The position numbers were made by a program, and so were the translations under genes. From contig CAZFRO010000008.1 of assembly GCA_964521425.1 (NCBI GenBank), positions 1-64,000 of the forward strand: 64,000 nt of DNA, read 5' to 3'. The notes beneath the pieces are model-generated. The model was not told the DNA's origin, made no database searches, and saw only the letters and a program-made list of their open reading frames with translations. The DNA comes from Joyebacterum sp964521425. GTDB lineage: Bacteria > Joyebacterota > Joyebacteria > Joyebacterales > Joyebacteraceae. Of the stretch, positions 1 through 9,316 are shown piece after piece. How positions within the stretch are numbered: position 1 is the stretch's first letter; each line of letters opens with the position of its first letter.

Positions 1-120
1 CGGACCCCCTTCGCTACCATAGTAGCATGGTGTCCGTACAACCGGGTCAACTCCACACAGGAATCGTCTAACCTGTTGCGGGACACGCAATCCCGCCATC
101 CGGACACGGGGTTTTTGGTA

Positions 121-148
121 TTGACATGTGCCCCCCTGGCGGTATAAT
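121..148 (+). promoter_or_regulatory. Sigma70-type promoter for the lipoprotein pair
   Basis: The sequence shows TTGACA at 121-126, a 16-nt spacer and TATAAT at 143-148, a full match to both consensus hexamers. Transcription should begin near 155. This leaves a leader of about 187 nt before the first lipoprotein ATG at 342. The leader holds a small CCCC/GGGG hairpin near 178-191 and a possible 46-codon Arg-rich reading frame (199-339). Nothing else recognisable lies in 1-341. Confidence 0.8.
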
Positions 149-341
149 GACCTTGTGTTCTCCTCGTCTCAAGGTGACCCCTTGCGGGGGGCGTGAACAT
201 GCGGTCTCTGCACCTGGTACGATCTCTGCCTGTGATGAGAATGCGCTACAGGCGGAATCGCAGGTGTAGAGCTGATAGGACCAGCCCCCAAGATGAATGT
301 GCGCCTTCACCAACAGACAGAGTACGGAGGGACAGATAATC

Positions 342-1760
342 ATGATTCCGTTCCGGAGACTGGCAGCCGGCACCCTCGCAACCGTTCTGCTCGCACTACC
401 GCTGGTAGCGATGCTCTTCATGACAGGTTGTCGCAAGGAGGAGAAGCTCCTGGTTGACAGGAACCTCGCCCCCGATACGCGTCTGACGAGCGCGCCGGCC
501 CCCGGCGACCAGATGAACTACAGAGTGCTCATGCGCTGGGCCGGGAGCGATCCGGATGGGTTCGTGGCGGGCTACTACTTCGCATGGGACGACACCGTGC
601 CCGGCGTGGGAGCAGACCCCAGCGCCTGGACGTTCACGGACAGTACACACCGCCTCTTCAAGGCGCAGATCGACACTGCGGGTGAGACAAGGCGGCATAC
701 GTTCTTCGTGCGCTCAGTCGACAACGAGGGAGCGTTGGACCCGAATCCGGCGCGAGTCCGTTTTGACGCCTGGACGATCCAGCCCGTCGTTGATTCACTG
801 TACAGAGTCGACGGTCCAGAGGACCCCCAGGGCGACAACTACAACCCGGGCTACAAGGATACGGTCTTGATGACCACCCCTTGTACTTTCCTGTGGGAAG
901 GCCACGACCCCGACGGTCTGGGAGCCGAGGTTGAGTTCAGCTACAGACTCGACTCCGCCCCCTTCTCCGAGTGGTCGGATGCCATAACCGCGACTGAAGA
1001 GGACATCTCGAGCGGGACGCACTTCTTCTACGTCAAGGCCAGGGACGAAACCGGCTCGGAGAACTTCCCCGAAAACGCGAAATTCGTTATGAACTATGAT
1101 CCTGACTCTGAGATCATCGATCCTCCGGAGCCCAGCGGCACACTCACAGTGTCCGACCGCGATACGATCTGGTTCCGCTGGGATGCTCACGACCTCGAGG
1201 AGGATGAGGGGATCGAGGGAGGGGTCATCGAGATCTGGATCACGCTCGATATCGGATTCCAGAAGGGGTTCACATACGAGGGACCGCCTTACACTGGGGA
1301 GTGGTACTTCACATCGAATACTTACCCGTCGAATGAGCATTACATATCCAGTCACAACAACCCGACCGGCGGCAACAAGAAGCATGAGTTCGAGATCGTC
1401 GCGAAGGACGTCGAGAACCGGTTTGAGACGACCAGCAGTCTCCTGTCCGACCGCGAGTACTATGAGTTCTGGTACAACTTCCCGCCGGTGACCGAGATCA
1501 CATTCCCCGCCGCAGGTGACACGGTCCCTCCGGACTTCACTGTGACGTGGGAAGGAACCGATATCGACGGCGAGGTCGTCAGCTACCAGTATATTCTTGA
1601 CCCCACGACCGGCAGCTATCGGATAACCGAGGACAACTTCAAGGATTATGAGGATGTCACGCCTGGCGAGCACCTGTTCAAGGTCCGTGCATTGGACAAC
1701 GCCGAATGCTGGGAGGAAGGCTACCGGGAAGTGACATTCTGGGTATCAGAAAGCAGGTAG
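342..1760 (+). CDS. Secreted lipoprotein with fibronectin/Ig-like repeats
   Basis: The 472-residue product starts with a signal peptide (about residues 5-27) and a lipobox ending MTGC, so it should be lipidated and sit on the envelope. The ATG at 342 is preferred because GGAGG lies 11 nt upstream and the signal sequence begins there; the frame stays open a little further upstream. The rest is a series of beta-rich units of about 90-110 residues with the pattern 'W.G.D.DG.V..Y.Y' and 'H.F.V.A.DN.GA.D', typical of fibronectin type III or Ig-like adhesion and surface domains. No catalytic motif is visible. The next gene is a paralog 55 nt downstream, probably in the same transcript. A carbohydrate-binding or surface scaffold role is inference only. 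Confidence 0.8.
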   Translation: MIPFRRLAAGTLATVLLALPLVAMLFMTGCRKEEKLLVDRNLAPDTRLTSAPAPGDQMNYRVLMRWAGSDPDGFVAGYYFAWDDTVPGVGADPSAWTFTDSTHRLFKAQIDTAGETRRHTFFVRSVDNEGALDPNPARVRFDAWTIQPVVDSLYRVDGPEDPQGDNYNPGYKDTVLMTTPCTFLWEGHDPDGLGAEVEFSYRLDSAPFSEWSDAITATEEDISSGTHFFYVKARDETGSENFPENAKFVMNYDPDSEIIDPPEPSGTLTVSDRDTIWFRWDAHDLEEDEGIEGGVIEIWITLDIGFQKGFTYEGPPYTGEWYFTSNTYPSNEHYISSHNNPTGGNKKHEFEIVAKDVENRFETTSSLLSDREYYEFWYNFPPVTEITFPAAGDTVPPDFTVTWEGTDIDGEVVSYQYILDPTTGSYRITEDNFKDYEDVTPGEHLFKVRALDNAECWEEGYREVTFWVSESR

Positions 1761-1815
1761 TAGGCAGAACTGAGGGGCCCCTGTGTGTGACAGATACGAG
1801 GAGGAACAGGAAACG

Positions 1816-3747
1816 ATGATTGGTTTCAAGAGAACTCTGGCTGTACTCCTGATTGTCGGGGTCTTGATTGTGATACTGCTGGCCGGATGCACGAAGTTCA
1901 ACCCGGGCACGCCAGAGCCGAATCTCCGTCCTGAGACGACGCTCTCCTTCGCACCGGATGAAGGTGATGATGCGAACTACCGAGTGAGGATGAACTGGTT
2001 CGGGTGGGATGCCGACGGGACGATAGACTACTACTGGACGAAGTGGGATACACTGGACTGGGTAAGGGTCGTGAACACGGACAGTGTCTTCCTCGTCTCC
2101 GCGCACGCCGACACCGTAGATTCGCTGAAGGGGTATGAGTACCACAGCTTCAGCGTAAAGGCCGTCGACAACGATGGGGCCGAGGATCTGACACCGGAGA
2201 ATGTGTCCTTCACTGCTTTCACTCTGGTTCCCGATACGGATATCGTGCGCGGGCCTTCCGGTGTCACAGGACCGATGGTCACATTCGAGTGGATAGGCAC
2301 AGATCGTGACGGAGTCATCGCCTCCTATGCATACAAGCTCTTCCGTTGGGAGGTATCAACGCTTGAGTGGATTCAGGTCGCGCATCAGGACAGCCTGCCC
2401 GCGGATCATACGGTCGCGAACTTCGGCCCTCTGGCCCAGCTCCACAGGTTTGAGGTCTGGGCGACCGATGACGCCGGCGCAGCGGATCAGAGTCCCGCGG
2501 TCAGGGAGTTCGTATGCAACCCTGAGCTCGCTGGTCCGAAGCTGTTTGCCTACTCCAACGTATTCGGCCTGAGGGTGTTCCGGGGACCCGTGTGGAATCC
2601 GATCTACAACCTGCCGTCACAGATCTTCGCAGGAGAGAGAATCACCTTCAGATGGGCAGCCTCGGCTGAGTCATACGGTGGTCAGGTGATGGGATACCGC
2701 CACGCGTACGATGACACATCTACCTGGCCTGCATGGTCGATCTATGAGACGGAGTTCTCAGTCACTCCGACCCTCGGCAGACACTCGCTCTTCATCTCAG
2801 CCATCGACAATGCGAATGTCGTGACGCGGGGAAGGTTCTACTTCGATGTTGTCGAGGCCACTCTCGATGAGTTCATCCTGATTGTCGACGATTGGAATCA
2901 CGAAGAGGGGGATTCCGACCGAGCGACTGATGAGGAGCGAGGCGAGTTCTGGGACGGTCTCCTCTCAGGCTACGACCACGAGCGCGTGGAGTGGGAGCCG
3001 AGCCAGCATGGGGATGAACCACCGGATGTAGAGACCCTGAGGAGCGCCTCCACAGTAATCTGGTATGCGGACACGTGGGATACAGGCGATCCCACGGTAC
3101 TCGCTGACATCTTCAACCCATTCATGGAGGGGTATAACTCGCTGGCAGGCTACATGCGGGTTGGCGGGAATCTCTTCCTGTGCGGGTACAAACCCCTTGA
3201 GCAGATAACGCGCATGAACTACCCCATGACGATCGCGGACACAGACACAACCGAGGGGGCCCGCTTCGTCAGAGACGTCCTGCACATCGGCTCGGCAGAC
3301 GCAAGCGGCTCCAATCAGAACAAGAACTCTCCATGGGCATACGGATACTGCTACTACGGCGACGTACCGACCGACGTCGGAGAGTCGTACGGCTTCGAGC
3401 CCATGTATATCGACAGTGTAGGACCGGCCGGTTATCCGGATCCTGGGAAGTGGTACGCGTACACCTGGACATGGCCGAATTTCACTCGTTGCGGTTTCCC
3501 CGATGTGGAGCAGGTGGAGACGTATCAGGGCACCGGTCTTGAGATCTTCACGGTGAACTCGTTCCTCAATATGAACTACGAGGGAGTGCCATCTACCGTC
3601 CTCTACCTCTCAGGCGACGATCGCGGCAACACGTGCTACGTTGGTCACCCGCTGTATTTCAACCAGACGGATCAGGTCGCTCCCAACTTCGACCGGATCA
3701 TGGCACTCTTTGGAGAGCATAAGACGGCAGTAGCTAAGCAGGACTAG
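1816..3747 (+). CDS. Secreted lipoprotein: Ig-like repeats plus C-terminal GATase-like domain
   Basis: This 643-residue protein begins at ATG 1816, with GAGGAGG 11-18 nt upstream, and carries a lipoprotein signal ending LLAGC. Its first 100 residues align by eye with the upstream lipoprotein ('N..P.T.L..AP..GD..NYRV'), so the two are paralogs. Residues of about 60-340 form Ig/fibronectin-like units. From about residue 350 the style changes: 'FILIVDDWNHEEGD', a long acidic stretch, 'STVIWYADTWD' and 'RVGGNLFLCGY' resemble the class I amidotransferase-like alpha/beta domains often found at the end of secreted FCB proteins. I see no clear catalytic triad. The gene ends at a strong hairpin shared with the convergent gene. 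Confidence 0.8.
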   Translation: MIGFKRTLAVLLIVGVLIVILLAGCTKFNPGTPEPNLRPETTLSFAPDEGDDANYRVRMNWFGWDADGTIDYYWTKWDTLDWVRVVNTDSVFLVSAHADTVDSLKGYEYHSFSVKAVDNDGAEDLTPENVSFTAFTLVPDTDIVRGPSGVTGPMVTFEWIGTDRDGVIASYAYKLFRWEVSTLEWIQVAHQDSLPADHTVANFGPLAQLHRFEVWATDDAGAADQSPAVREFVCNPELAGPKLFAYSNVFGLRVFRGPVWNPIYNLPSQIFAGERITFRWAASAESYGGQVMGYRHAYDDTSTWPAWSIYETEFSVTPTLGRHSLFISAIDNANVVTRGRFYFDVVEATLDEFILIVDDWNHEEGDSDRATDEERGEFWDGLLSGYDHERVEWEPSQHGDEPPDVETLRSASTVIWYADTWDTGDPTVLADIFNPFMEGYNSLAGYMRVGGNLFLCGYKPLEQITRMNYPMTIADTDTTEGARFVRDVLHIGSADASGSNQNKNSPWAYGYCYYGDVPTDVGESYGFEPMYIDSVGPAGYPDPGKWYAYTWTWPNFTRCGFPDVEQVETYQGTGLEIFTVNSFLNMNYEGVPSTVLYLSGDDRGNTCYVGHPLYFNQTDQVAPNFDRIMALFGEHKTAVAKQD

Positions 3748-3798
3748 CAGCCAGCCCAGCAGCCGTGCGGTTGCTGCCAGGGCGGACACAGAACGACA

Positions 3799-3830
3799 AA
3801 CGCCTGGAGCACTCATGTGCTTCAGGCGTT
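3799..3830. terminator. Bidirectional terminator hairpin
   Basis: A 14-bp stem (AACGCCTGGAGCAC with GTGCTTCAGGCGTT, one G-U pair) closes a TCAT loop. It lies between the ends of two convergent genes (3747 on + and 3905 on -). Short T-rich stretches follow on both sides, so it probably stops transcripts from both directions. Confidence 0.75.
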
Positions 3831-3904
3831 AGTTATTGTGGCATGATGCAGGCTCTCTCAGCCCGCAAGCTCGGCGGCTGCATCCGCTAGCTAGACAGGC
3901 ACGC

Positions 3905-4615
3905 CTATCGCCATACTCCCTCGATTGCCGCTCTAACCCAGACCTCGCTGCCTCCCGCATGCCCTGTGAATGCACCAAGTGTGCTCTGTGAAACGAGACA
4001 CTTGATCTCCGTGGCGCCTGAGAAATCAGCAAGATCTGTGTTGCTAAGAACTACCTGGGTCACGTCGCTCGGAAGAACAGTACTGTAGGCATACACGTCA
4101 AGAGGGTGCAAGCCCTGTCCCGCCAGCGCCACCAGAACAGAGTCCGCCTGGGTCGCAGGATTGCTCCACGTCAGGGTGTGGCTACCTCCGGGGTTTGAGA
4201 AGTCCCACGTCCCCCCCTCAAGCACGAGGTTGCTCGGAGGCTGGGGCACATCCACCGATGCCGTGACGCCGTACTGGCCATCGGACGCAGCGAACGTGAC
4301 TGTCTCACCAGGGGCTATGTCTGTGATATCCGCCAGATACGAGCTCTGGTTGAAGACCAGCGCTTCACCATTGCATGTCACGCTCAGCCCCGATACGGCG
4401 TCGCCGCCCTCTCCACCAAGCTCTGCCCTGAGCGCGCACGTCACCCACGATATGTCCCTATCGCGAATGGGGGCTATGTATATGTAGTATGCGTCTAGCC
4501 AGGAGTCCTCGAGTTCGGCCACTGCGCTCGGACTGGTTGAGCTAGTGCACCCGGTCATGAGTGCGAGAGTAATGCCAGCGAGGGCAAGCACCACCAACTT
4601 CGCAGGATAGCTCAT
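3905..4615 (-). CDS. Small lipoprotein of unknown function
   Basis: The 236-residue product has a signal peptide with a lipobox ending LMTGC (Cys at about 23), followed by a Thr/Ser-rich linker. The ATG is preceded by GGAGGT at good spacing. The mature part appears to hold two beta-sandwich-like halves joined by a Pro-rich segment (VPQPPSN). No enzymatic motif is visible and I do not recognise the family. It is the last gene of the leftward envelope operon, about 115 nt after the PorV-like barrel, and ends at the shared hairpin 3799-3830. It may be an accessory protein of those barrels, but that rests on position only. Confidence 0.75.
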   Translation of the reverse strand: MSYPAKLVVLALAGITLALMTGCTSSTSPSAVAELEDSWLDAYYIYIAPIRDRDISWVTCALRAELGGEGGDAVSGLSVTCNGEALVFNQSSYLADITDIAPGETVTFAASDGQYGVTASVDVPQPPSNLVLEGGTWDFSNPGGSHTLTWSNPATQADSVLVALAGQGLHPLDVYAYSTVLPSDVTQVVLSNTDLADFSGATEIKCLVSQSTLGAFTGHAGGSEVWVRAAIEGVWR

Positions 4616-4731
4616 AGTACCTCCGATTCCCTGTCCACGTCAGGCGTGACCAGCCTAACTCCAAGTAGTAGCGCCCAAGGGCAGTGACTGCCCCTGGGCG
4701 CCTATCGATCTCTCGGAAACTCACTCGATTC

Positions 4732-5712
4732 CTAGAATATGAACGTCACTGAGAATCTGTCAATGTGATCCAGATTCCCCATGTCGGCGTATGCGTAGTC
4801 TACACGAATCGACGCCTCACTGGTCGGGAAGAGCAGGCCGGCGCCAAGTGTCAGACCTTCTTCATCGTAGTTGTAGCGGTAGCCGGCACGCCCGAACAGA
4901 AACAGCTTGCCCTTGTTGAACGTGTACTCGGTCCCCGCACTCATGCGATCGACCTCGTCGGCCGACCTCTTGTAGTCCGCCGCCACGGTGACGCGGTGAG
5001 TCACTACGTCAAACACCCTCATCGAAGCGCCGGCTCTGTATGTGGTCGGCATCGGGAAGTCATCCCCGAAGCCGGTGTCGGAGCCCGTTCTGGACCAGTG
5101 ATTCGCAGGACCGAGATTCATCACAGAGACTCCCACGCGCAGATTCCGCAGGCGGGTCTCATAGAGAACGCCAAGATCCCCGGTCACACCCTCGCAGAAC
5201 GCCTCGGCCATCCCCAGGTGGTACCAACGAACAGTCGCTCCAGCTGAGAGACCGTCGCCGAAATCCCAGCAGTAGCTGCCTCCGAATGCCATGTCCCCCG
5301 CATCGACCCGTTCCCCAGTACCGATGTCCAGCTCGCTATCGGGATCGTAGTATTCGGTCTTCTCGGCGTACGGGTTCATCTGCATCACGGCCCAGCTGAA
5401 CGCGAATGTACCTGGCAGAACGCTGTGATGGAATCCGTAGCTCACGTGCTGGTACGAGATATCCCCGGGCCACGTTGATGTCTCAATGTGGATCTCACTG
5501 TCCTCCATGAACCTGAGTCCCGCAGGATTGTAGAAGACGGTGAGTGCATCGTCGGCGAGTCCCGTAAACGCGCCTCCCATCCCGATCTGCCTCGCGCCTG
5601 CATCCACCTCGAGGAAGCTGGCAAGATGCGTCCCGGCTCCACCGGCGAAGCCCGCCTGTGGAACGCAGATCAGCAGTGATAGCGCGCCTATCGCAAGCAG
5701 GTGTCGTCGCAA
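4732..5712 (-). CDS. PorV/PorQ-like outer-membrane beta-barrel (copy B)
   Basis: This 326-residue protein has a signal peptide (about 1-23, cleaving after GFAG). Then come hallmarks of the PorV/PorQ (UPF0164/FadL-like) barrel family: 'FLEVDAGARQIGMGGAFTG', 'ADDALTVFYNPAGL', alternating aromatic strands and a terminal Phe (FSVTFIF). The family includes the PorV shuttle protein of type IX secretion. The start is TTG, not ATG: GGAGA sits 8 nt upstream and the signal peptide begins there. It lies next to a clear paralog upstream and follows a tailed secreted protein and a TonB receptor. A secretion or surface-assembly role is inferred from that context. Confidence 0.85.
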   Translation of the reverse strand: MRRHLLAIGALSLLICVPQAGFAGGAGTHLASFLEVDAGARQIGMGGAFTGLADDALTVFYNPAGLRFMEDSEIHIETSTWPGDISYQHVSYGFHHSVLPGTFAFSWAVMQMNPYAEKTEYYDPDSELDIGTGERVDAGDMAFGGSYCWDFGDGLSAGATVRWYHLGMAEAFCEGVTGDLGVLYETRLRNLRVGVSVMNLGPANHWSRTGSDTGFGDDFPMPTTYRAGASMRVFDVVTHRVTVAADYKRSADEVDRMSAGTEYTFNKGKLFLFGRAGYRYNYDEEGLTLGAGLLFPTSEASIRVDYAYADMGNLDHIDRFSVTFIF

Positions 5713-5796
5713 GTAGTATCTCCTTTCAACATCCCCCCGGTCGAAGACACTCAGAAGGGGGATACTTCACTTGGTGGAACAAGTGGGTCAAGAGTA

Positions 5797-6768
5797 TCAG
5801 AAGGCGACCGTCATCCCCACGCGATGAACGGCTCCGAGATAGCCAAAGTCCACGTAGCTGTAGTCCACTCCAACCCAGCCGAGAGAGCCAACATAAACCC
5901 TGGCGCCACCTCCAGCTGAGAATGTCTCCTCATCGTAGTTTATTTTGTAGCCGACGCGCGCGAAGTACATCTCATTGAGGGCGTACTCCGCCCCCACATT
6001 GATCTTCTCCGATGTGTCGGATGGATGCCTGAACTCGGCCGCGACCGTCACCCTCTGTCCGGGCGTGTCGATAACCCTCATCGAGACGCCGAACTTGAAC
6101 GTCGCCGGCATCGGAACATCATCCTCGATGTAGGTGGCTCCCGCCCCCATATTCTGAATGTTAAGACCGATCTTCAGAGATCGGAAGCCCGTATCGTAGA
6201 GAGTCCCGAAGTCCAGCAGGAGGCCTTCTACGTAGTAGTCACCGAGCCCCTCGACTCCGAGCACAGAGAGGTCTCCCAGGCTTGAGTGAACCCACTTCAG
6301 CGTGCCGCCGGCCGAGAACTTGTCTGTGAAGATTCTGGCGTACGTGAGACCTACGGCGAGATCACTGCACTGGAAATCAACACCAACACCCTCCGGAACA
6401 TCCGCAGTCCTTACAGACATGGGGTCCATGGAGAGCGACGTCACACTGACGCCGAGCACCCCTGGGATGAAACCCGGGCGCATTGCGTAGCCGAAATACT
6501 GATGGGCTATGTCCGCCGGCCAGGTCGCGTACGTAAACAGAGCCGTCGGTTTGGTTATGAACCTCAGCCCCGCGGGGTTCCAGTAGAGCGACTCGATTCC
6601 CTCTGCCGCTCCCACCATCGCCTCACCCATCGCCGTCCCGCGAGCCCCCGCTCCGATCTCCAGGAACTGAAAGCCGACAGTGCCGACCTTCTCGAACATC
6701 TCTGTGGCTGACGCCGGCACCGCCAGAACACCCACAGCGAGCAGGGCCAGTAGAAGCTTCCGAGTCAA
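5797..6768 (-). CDS. PorV/PorQ-like outer-membrane beta-barrel (copy A)
   Basis: The product is a 323-residue barrel with a signal peptide (LTRKLLLALLAVGVLAVPASA). It has the same family marks as its neighbour: 'FLEIGAGARGTAMGEAMVG', 'GIESLYWNPAGL', a 'V.D..M.A..KFG.S.RV' strand pair and a C-terminal aromatic (GMTVAF). The frame is open for 58 more codons upstream, but AGGAGG at 6776-6781 and the signal sequence fix the start at the TTG at 6768. Adjacent genes 4732-5712 and 5797-6768 are tandem paralogs with the same strand order but clearly diverged sequence, so the duplication is old. Confidence 0.85.
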   Translation of the reverse strand: MTRKLLLALLAVGVLAVPASATEMFEKVGTVGFQFLEIGAGARGTAMGEAMVGAAEGIESLYWNPAGLRFITKPTALFTYATWPADIAHQYFGYAMRPGFIPGVLGVSVTSLSMDPMSVRTADVPEGVGVDFQCSDLAVGLTYARIFTDKFSAGGTLKWVHSSLGDLSVLGVEGLGDYYVEGLLLDFGTLYDTGFRSLKIGLNIQNMGAGATYIEDDVPMPATFKFGVSMRVIDTPGQRVTVAAEFRHPSDTSEKINVGAEYALNEMYFARVGYKINYDEETFSAGGGARVYVGSLGWVGVDYSYVDFGYLGAVHRVGMTVAF

Positions 6769-6830
6769 GAACTCCCTCCTTCCGCCGTGCGACAGGCGCG
6801 TCCGGGCTCGTGCCGCCGGCACCACATCAG

Positions 6831-9223
6831 CTACTTGATGATCGCGAACTTCCCGATCTTCTCTCCTACAGGTGAGTCGATGTGGTACAGATAAACACCG
6901 CTCACAACGATCTGGTCGTTTCGAGAGATCATATCCCAGCACGCATCTCCACCTGATTCCTCAGCAACCGGATGGAGTGTCTGAACAAGTTCTCCTCCAA
7001 GCGAGTAGATCCTGATGATCGCGTCGCGCGGCAGATTCTGGAAGCAGATCTTCTCTCCAGTCGGGTCCTTCGCGTCGGGCGCCAGGTTCCAACGCGCCAT
7101 GTACTCGTGATCGACGTAGGGATTCGGCACGACACGCACGTCGTCCAGCGTGTTGTGCACCCTCGAATTAGGCATGACGAGAGTCTTGTTCTGCGTGTAC
7201 TTGCCGTAATGATAGCCTTCATCCGTGCTGTCGTACGCGGTGACGGAATACCAGTAGGCGAAACCGTTCTTGACGAGCGTATCGACGAAGGCGTACTTCC
7301 CGATTCCCTCAAGCCCCGTGTCCCAATCCTCCAGTTCGCCACCACCGTCACCCTTGTCGATGTCGAGGACGAGCTGCCAGTCCTGATCACGTGGCTCGGT
7401 CGATTCTCTAGTCCACCCGACGGCCTTCCACACCTGATAGCCAAAGAAGTCCCTGATCCTGGTCAGCGGATCTTCAATGTCCTCCGGATAATCGTCCCAC
7501 TCGAGACGAACGAACTGGTCCCCGGCCGTGATCTCCTGGGCCGGCGGAGGTGGNNNNNNNNNNNNNNNNNNNNNNNNNNNNNNNNNNNNNNNNNNNNNNN
7601 NNNNNNNNNNNNNNNNNNNNNNNNNNNNNNNNNNNNNNNNNNNNNNNNNNNNNACTCGAGACGAACGAACTGGTCCCCGGCCGTGATCTCCTGGGCCGGC
7701 GGAGGTGGCGGAGTATCGGCCACCCAGTGGATGCGCACGCTCTCCGGCTCACCGACGCAGTTCGGAACGGTCTGAGTGGTACCGTTGTAGATCTGCTGTG
7801 CCGTTGCAGCGTTCTCAAGCATTCCATCGAAGCCCTGCCCCAGCACGAAGGCGTACTGGAACTCAAGCGTGTCGCCGGGCACTATCTCCCTGAAAGGACC
7901 GGCCGAAAGGAGCAGGCGGTAGTCCTGCGGTGATTCGGCGTTGCGATCGATATTGACCAGATACTCGTCGTCCTCGTCAACATCGCCATCGTTGTCGTTG
8001 TCCACGCCATCCAGCAGAGGGAAGTCAGCAGCCCCTCTTAAGAGACGGTAGCGGTCTTGATCGTGATCCGGGTCCTCTGCACCGATCGACCAGATACTGA
8101 ACGCGTGGACCTGAACCTTGGTGGGGCCACTCGGCAGGTTTCCAGGCTGCAGCGTGTCGGCATCGATCGTCGGGTGACCAAGGAACATGCAGCCGATGTA
8201 GCCACCTGCAACATTGCCGTCCGACCCGTACGGGTCGTCGAACATGTAGGTGAGCGAGATATCCAGGGTATCAAGCATCGACGGATCGTTCGGATTCTGG
8301 TTTATGATCGCCGTATCAATGTAGCCGCCGCGGTCATCCGACCAGTAGAGCAGGTCGTTCTCGTCGGGGCCGGCGTCCGCATCCACCATGAAACCGACAT
8401 ACGCCATGCGAATCGTGTCATCACCCACGTTCGTGACCTGGTAGTTGACTCCGACGAAATCGTCCGTCTTCTGACTTGTCCACTGGTAGCTCTCCTGGAT
8501 CACTCTGAGACCCAGGCTCTTGTGAAGGTCGATCGACGCGCCTGCGTTGACGTCCTCTTCGTAGGTGTCCGCGTAGACCATCCGGAACATCTGCTGCGAG
8601 ATAGCGGCGAAATCCTCATCGATGAGACCGTCGGCATCATTGTCGACGCCGTCGAGCGGGTCTTCATCGTACCACTCAAACGGATCATCCTCGTGGAAGA
8701 CATGCTCCGTACAGTCGCCGTCATCGTCTGCAAGCCGCGTGCTGTTCGCGCCGCCCTCCCAGGCCTCGTAGATGATCGCCAGGAAGTCGTCAGGATCCGG
8801 GCGGAACTCCCGCTGAAAGACGGCCGCGGTAACAAGCGTATCGGGACGCCCGGTCAGGTCGTTCTGAACGATACCCCCGAACCACAGACCCGCTGCAAAG
8901 AGGTACTCGTTGTTACTGCCCGCCGGCCACTCGCAGGATGGGTTGTTCAGATCATCGCCGAATCTGCCGAAGTACCCCAGGTTACTGACGTGAAGCAACA
9001 CCTGCCCGACGTTGTGATACCAGCCGTAGAAGACCTCGATTCGGCCATCGATCGTGTTCTCGTAGCGGACCCGATCGCTCGGGTCCATCCTCGCCTCCGC
9101 TTCGCCCGGAATACAGACGACCGCCATCGAGACGAAAGAGATGAGCACGAGCGCTGCTACCAGCCGTCGCGCCCCGGGGGGAATGATGCGTCCTCTTCTC
9201 TGACTAATCGTGCCAAGAATCAT
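6831..9223 (-). CDS. Secreted protein with sorting-type C-terminal tail (interrupted by an assembly gap)
   Basis: This is one gene split artificially by 100 Ns at 7554-7653. The 55 bases on each side of the gap are identical. If they are collapsed, a single frame of about 745 residues runs through. ATG 9223 is chosen because GGAGGT lies 5 nt upstream; a further in-frame ATG at 9265 has no ribosome site. Features seen are a signal peptide ending GEAEA, two calcium-loop-like motifs (DGVDNDADGLIDED and DGVDNDNDGDVDEDD), a Pro-rich linker, and a FlgD/Por-type C-terminal domain with 'IRIYSLGGELVQTL' and a final 'SGVYLYHID...GKFAIIK'. Such tails direct proteins to type IX-like secretion in FCB bacteria. 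The TonB receptor is upstream and PorV-like barrels are downstream. Confidence 0.8.
7499..7708. other. Assembly gap flanked by an exact 55-bp duplication
   Basis: Bases 7499-7553 are repeated exactly at 7654-7708, separated by exactly 100 Ns (7554-7653). A 55-base identical contig end is what de Bruijn assemblers working at k=55 leave when two contigs that overlap by one k-mer are scaffolded without merging. Removing one copy and the Ns restores the reading frame, so this is an artefact and not a biological repeat. Confidence 0.9.
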
Positions 9224-9316
9224 CAACAACCTCCGTACTGATTTTCCGGCGATATCGTTACGCATAAGTCAACAGAAGCTCAAGAGGATCTCTTTGTCGA
9301 CGTGACACAAAGACGG

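Noticed and set aside
7499..7708. Biological direct repeat or insertion site
   Set aside because: The 55-bp flanks are identical, sit exactly at an N gap, and merging them restores a reading frame; best explained as an unmerged contig overlap.
8057..9241. Plus-strand 394-codon frame
   Set aside because: Antisense to the tailed secreted protein, with Arg/Val-rich shadow composition typical of high-GC DNA.
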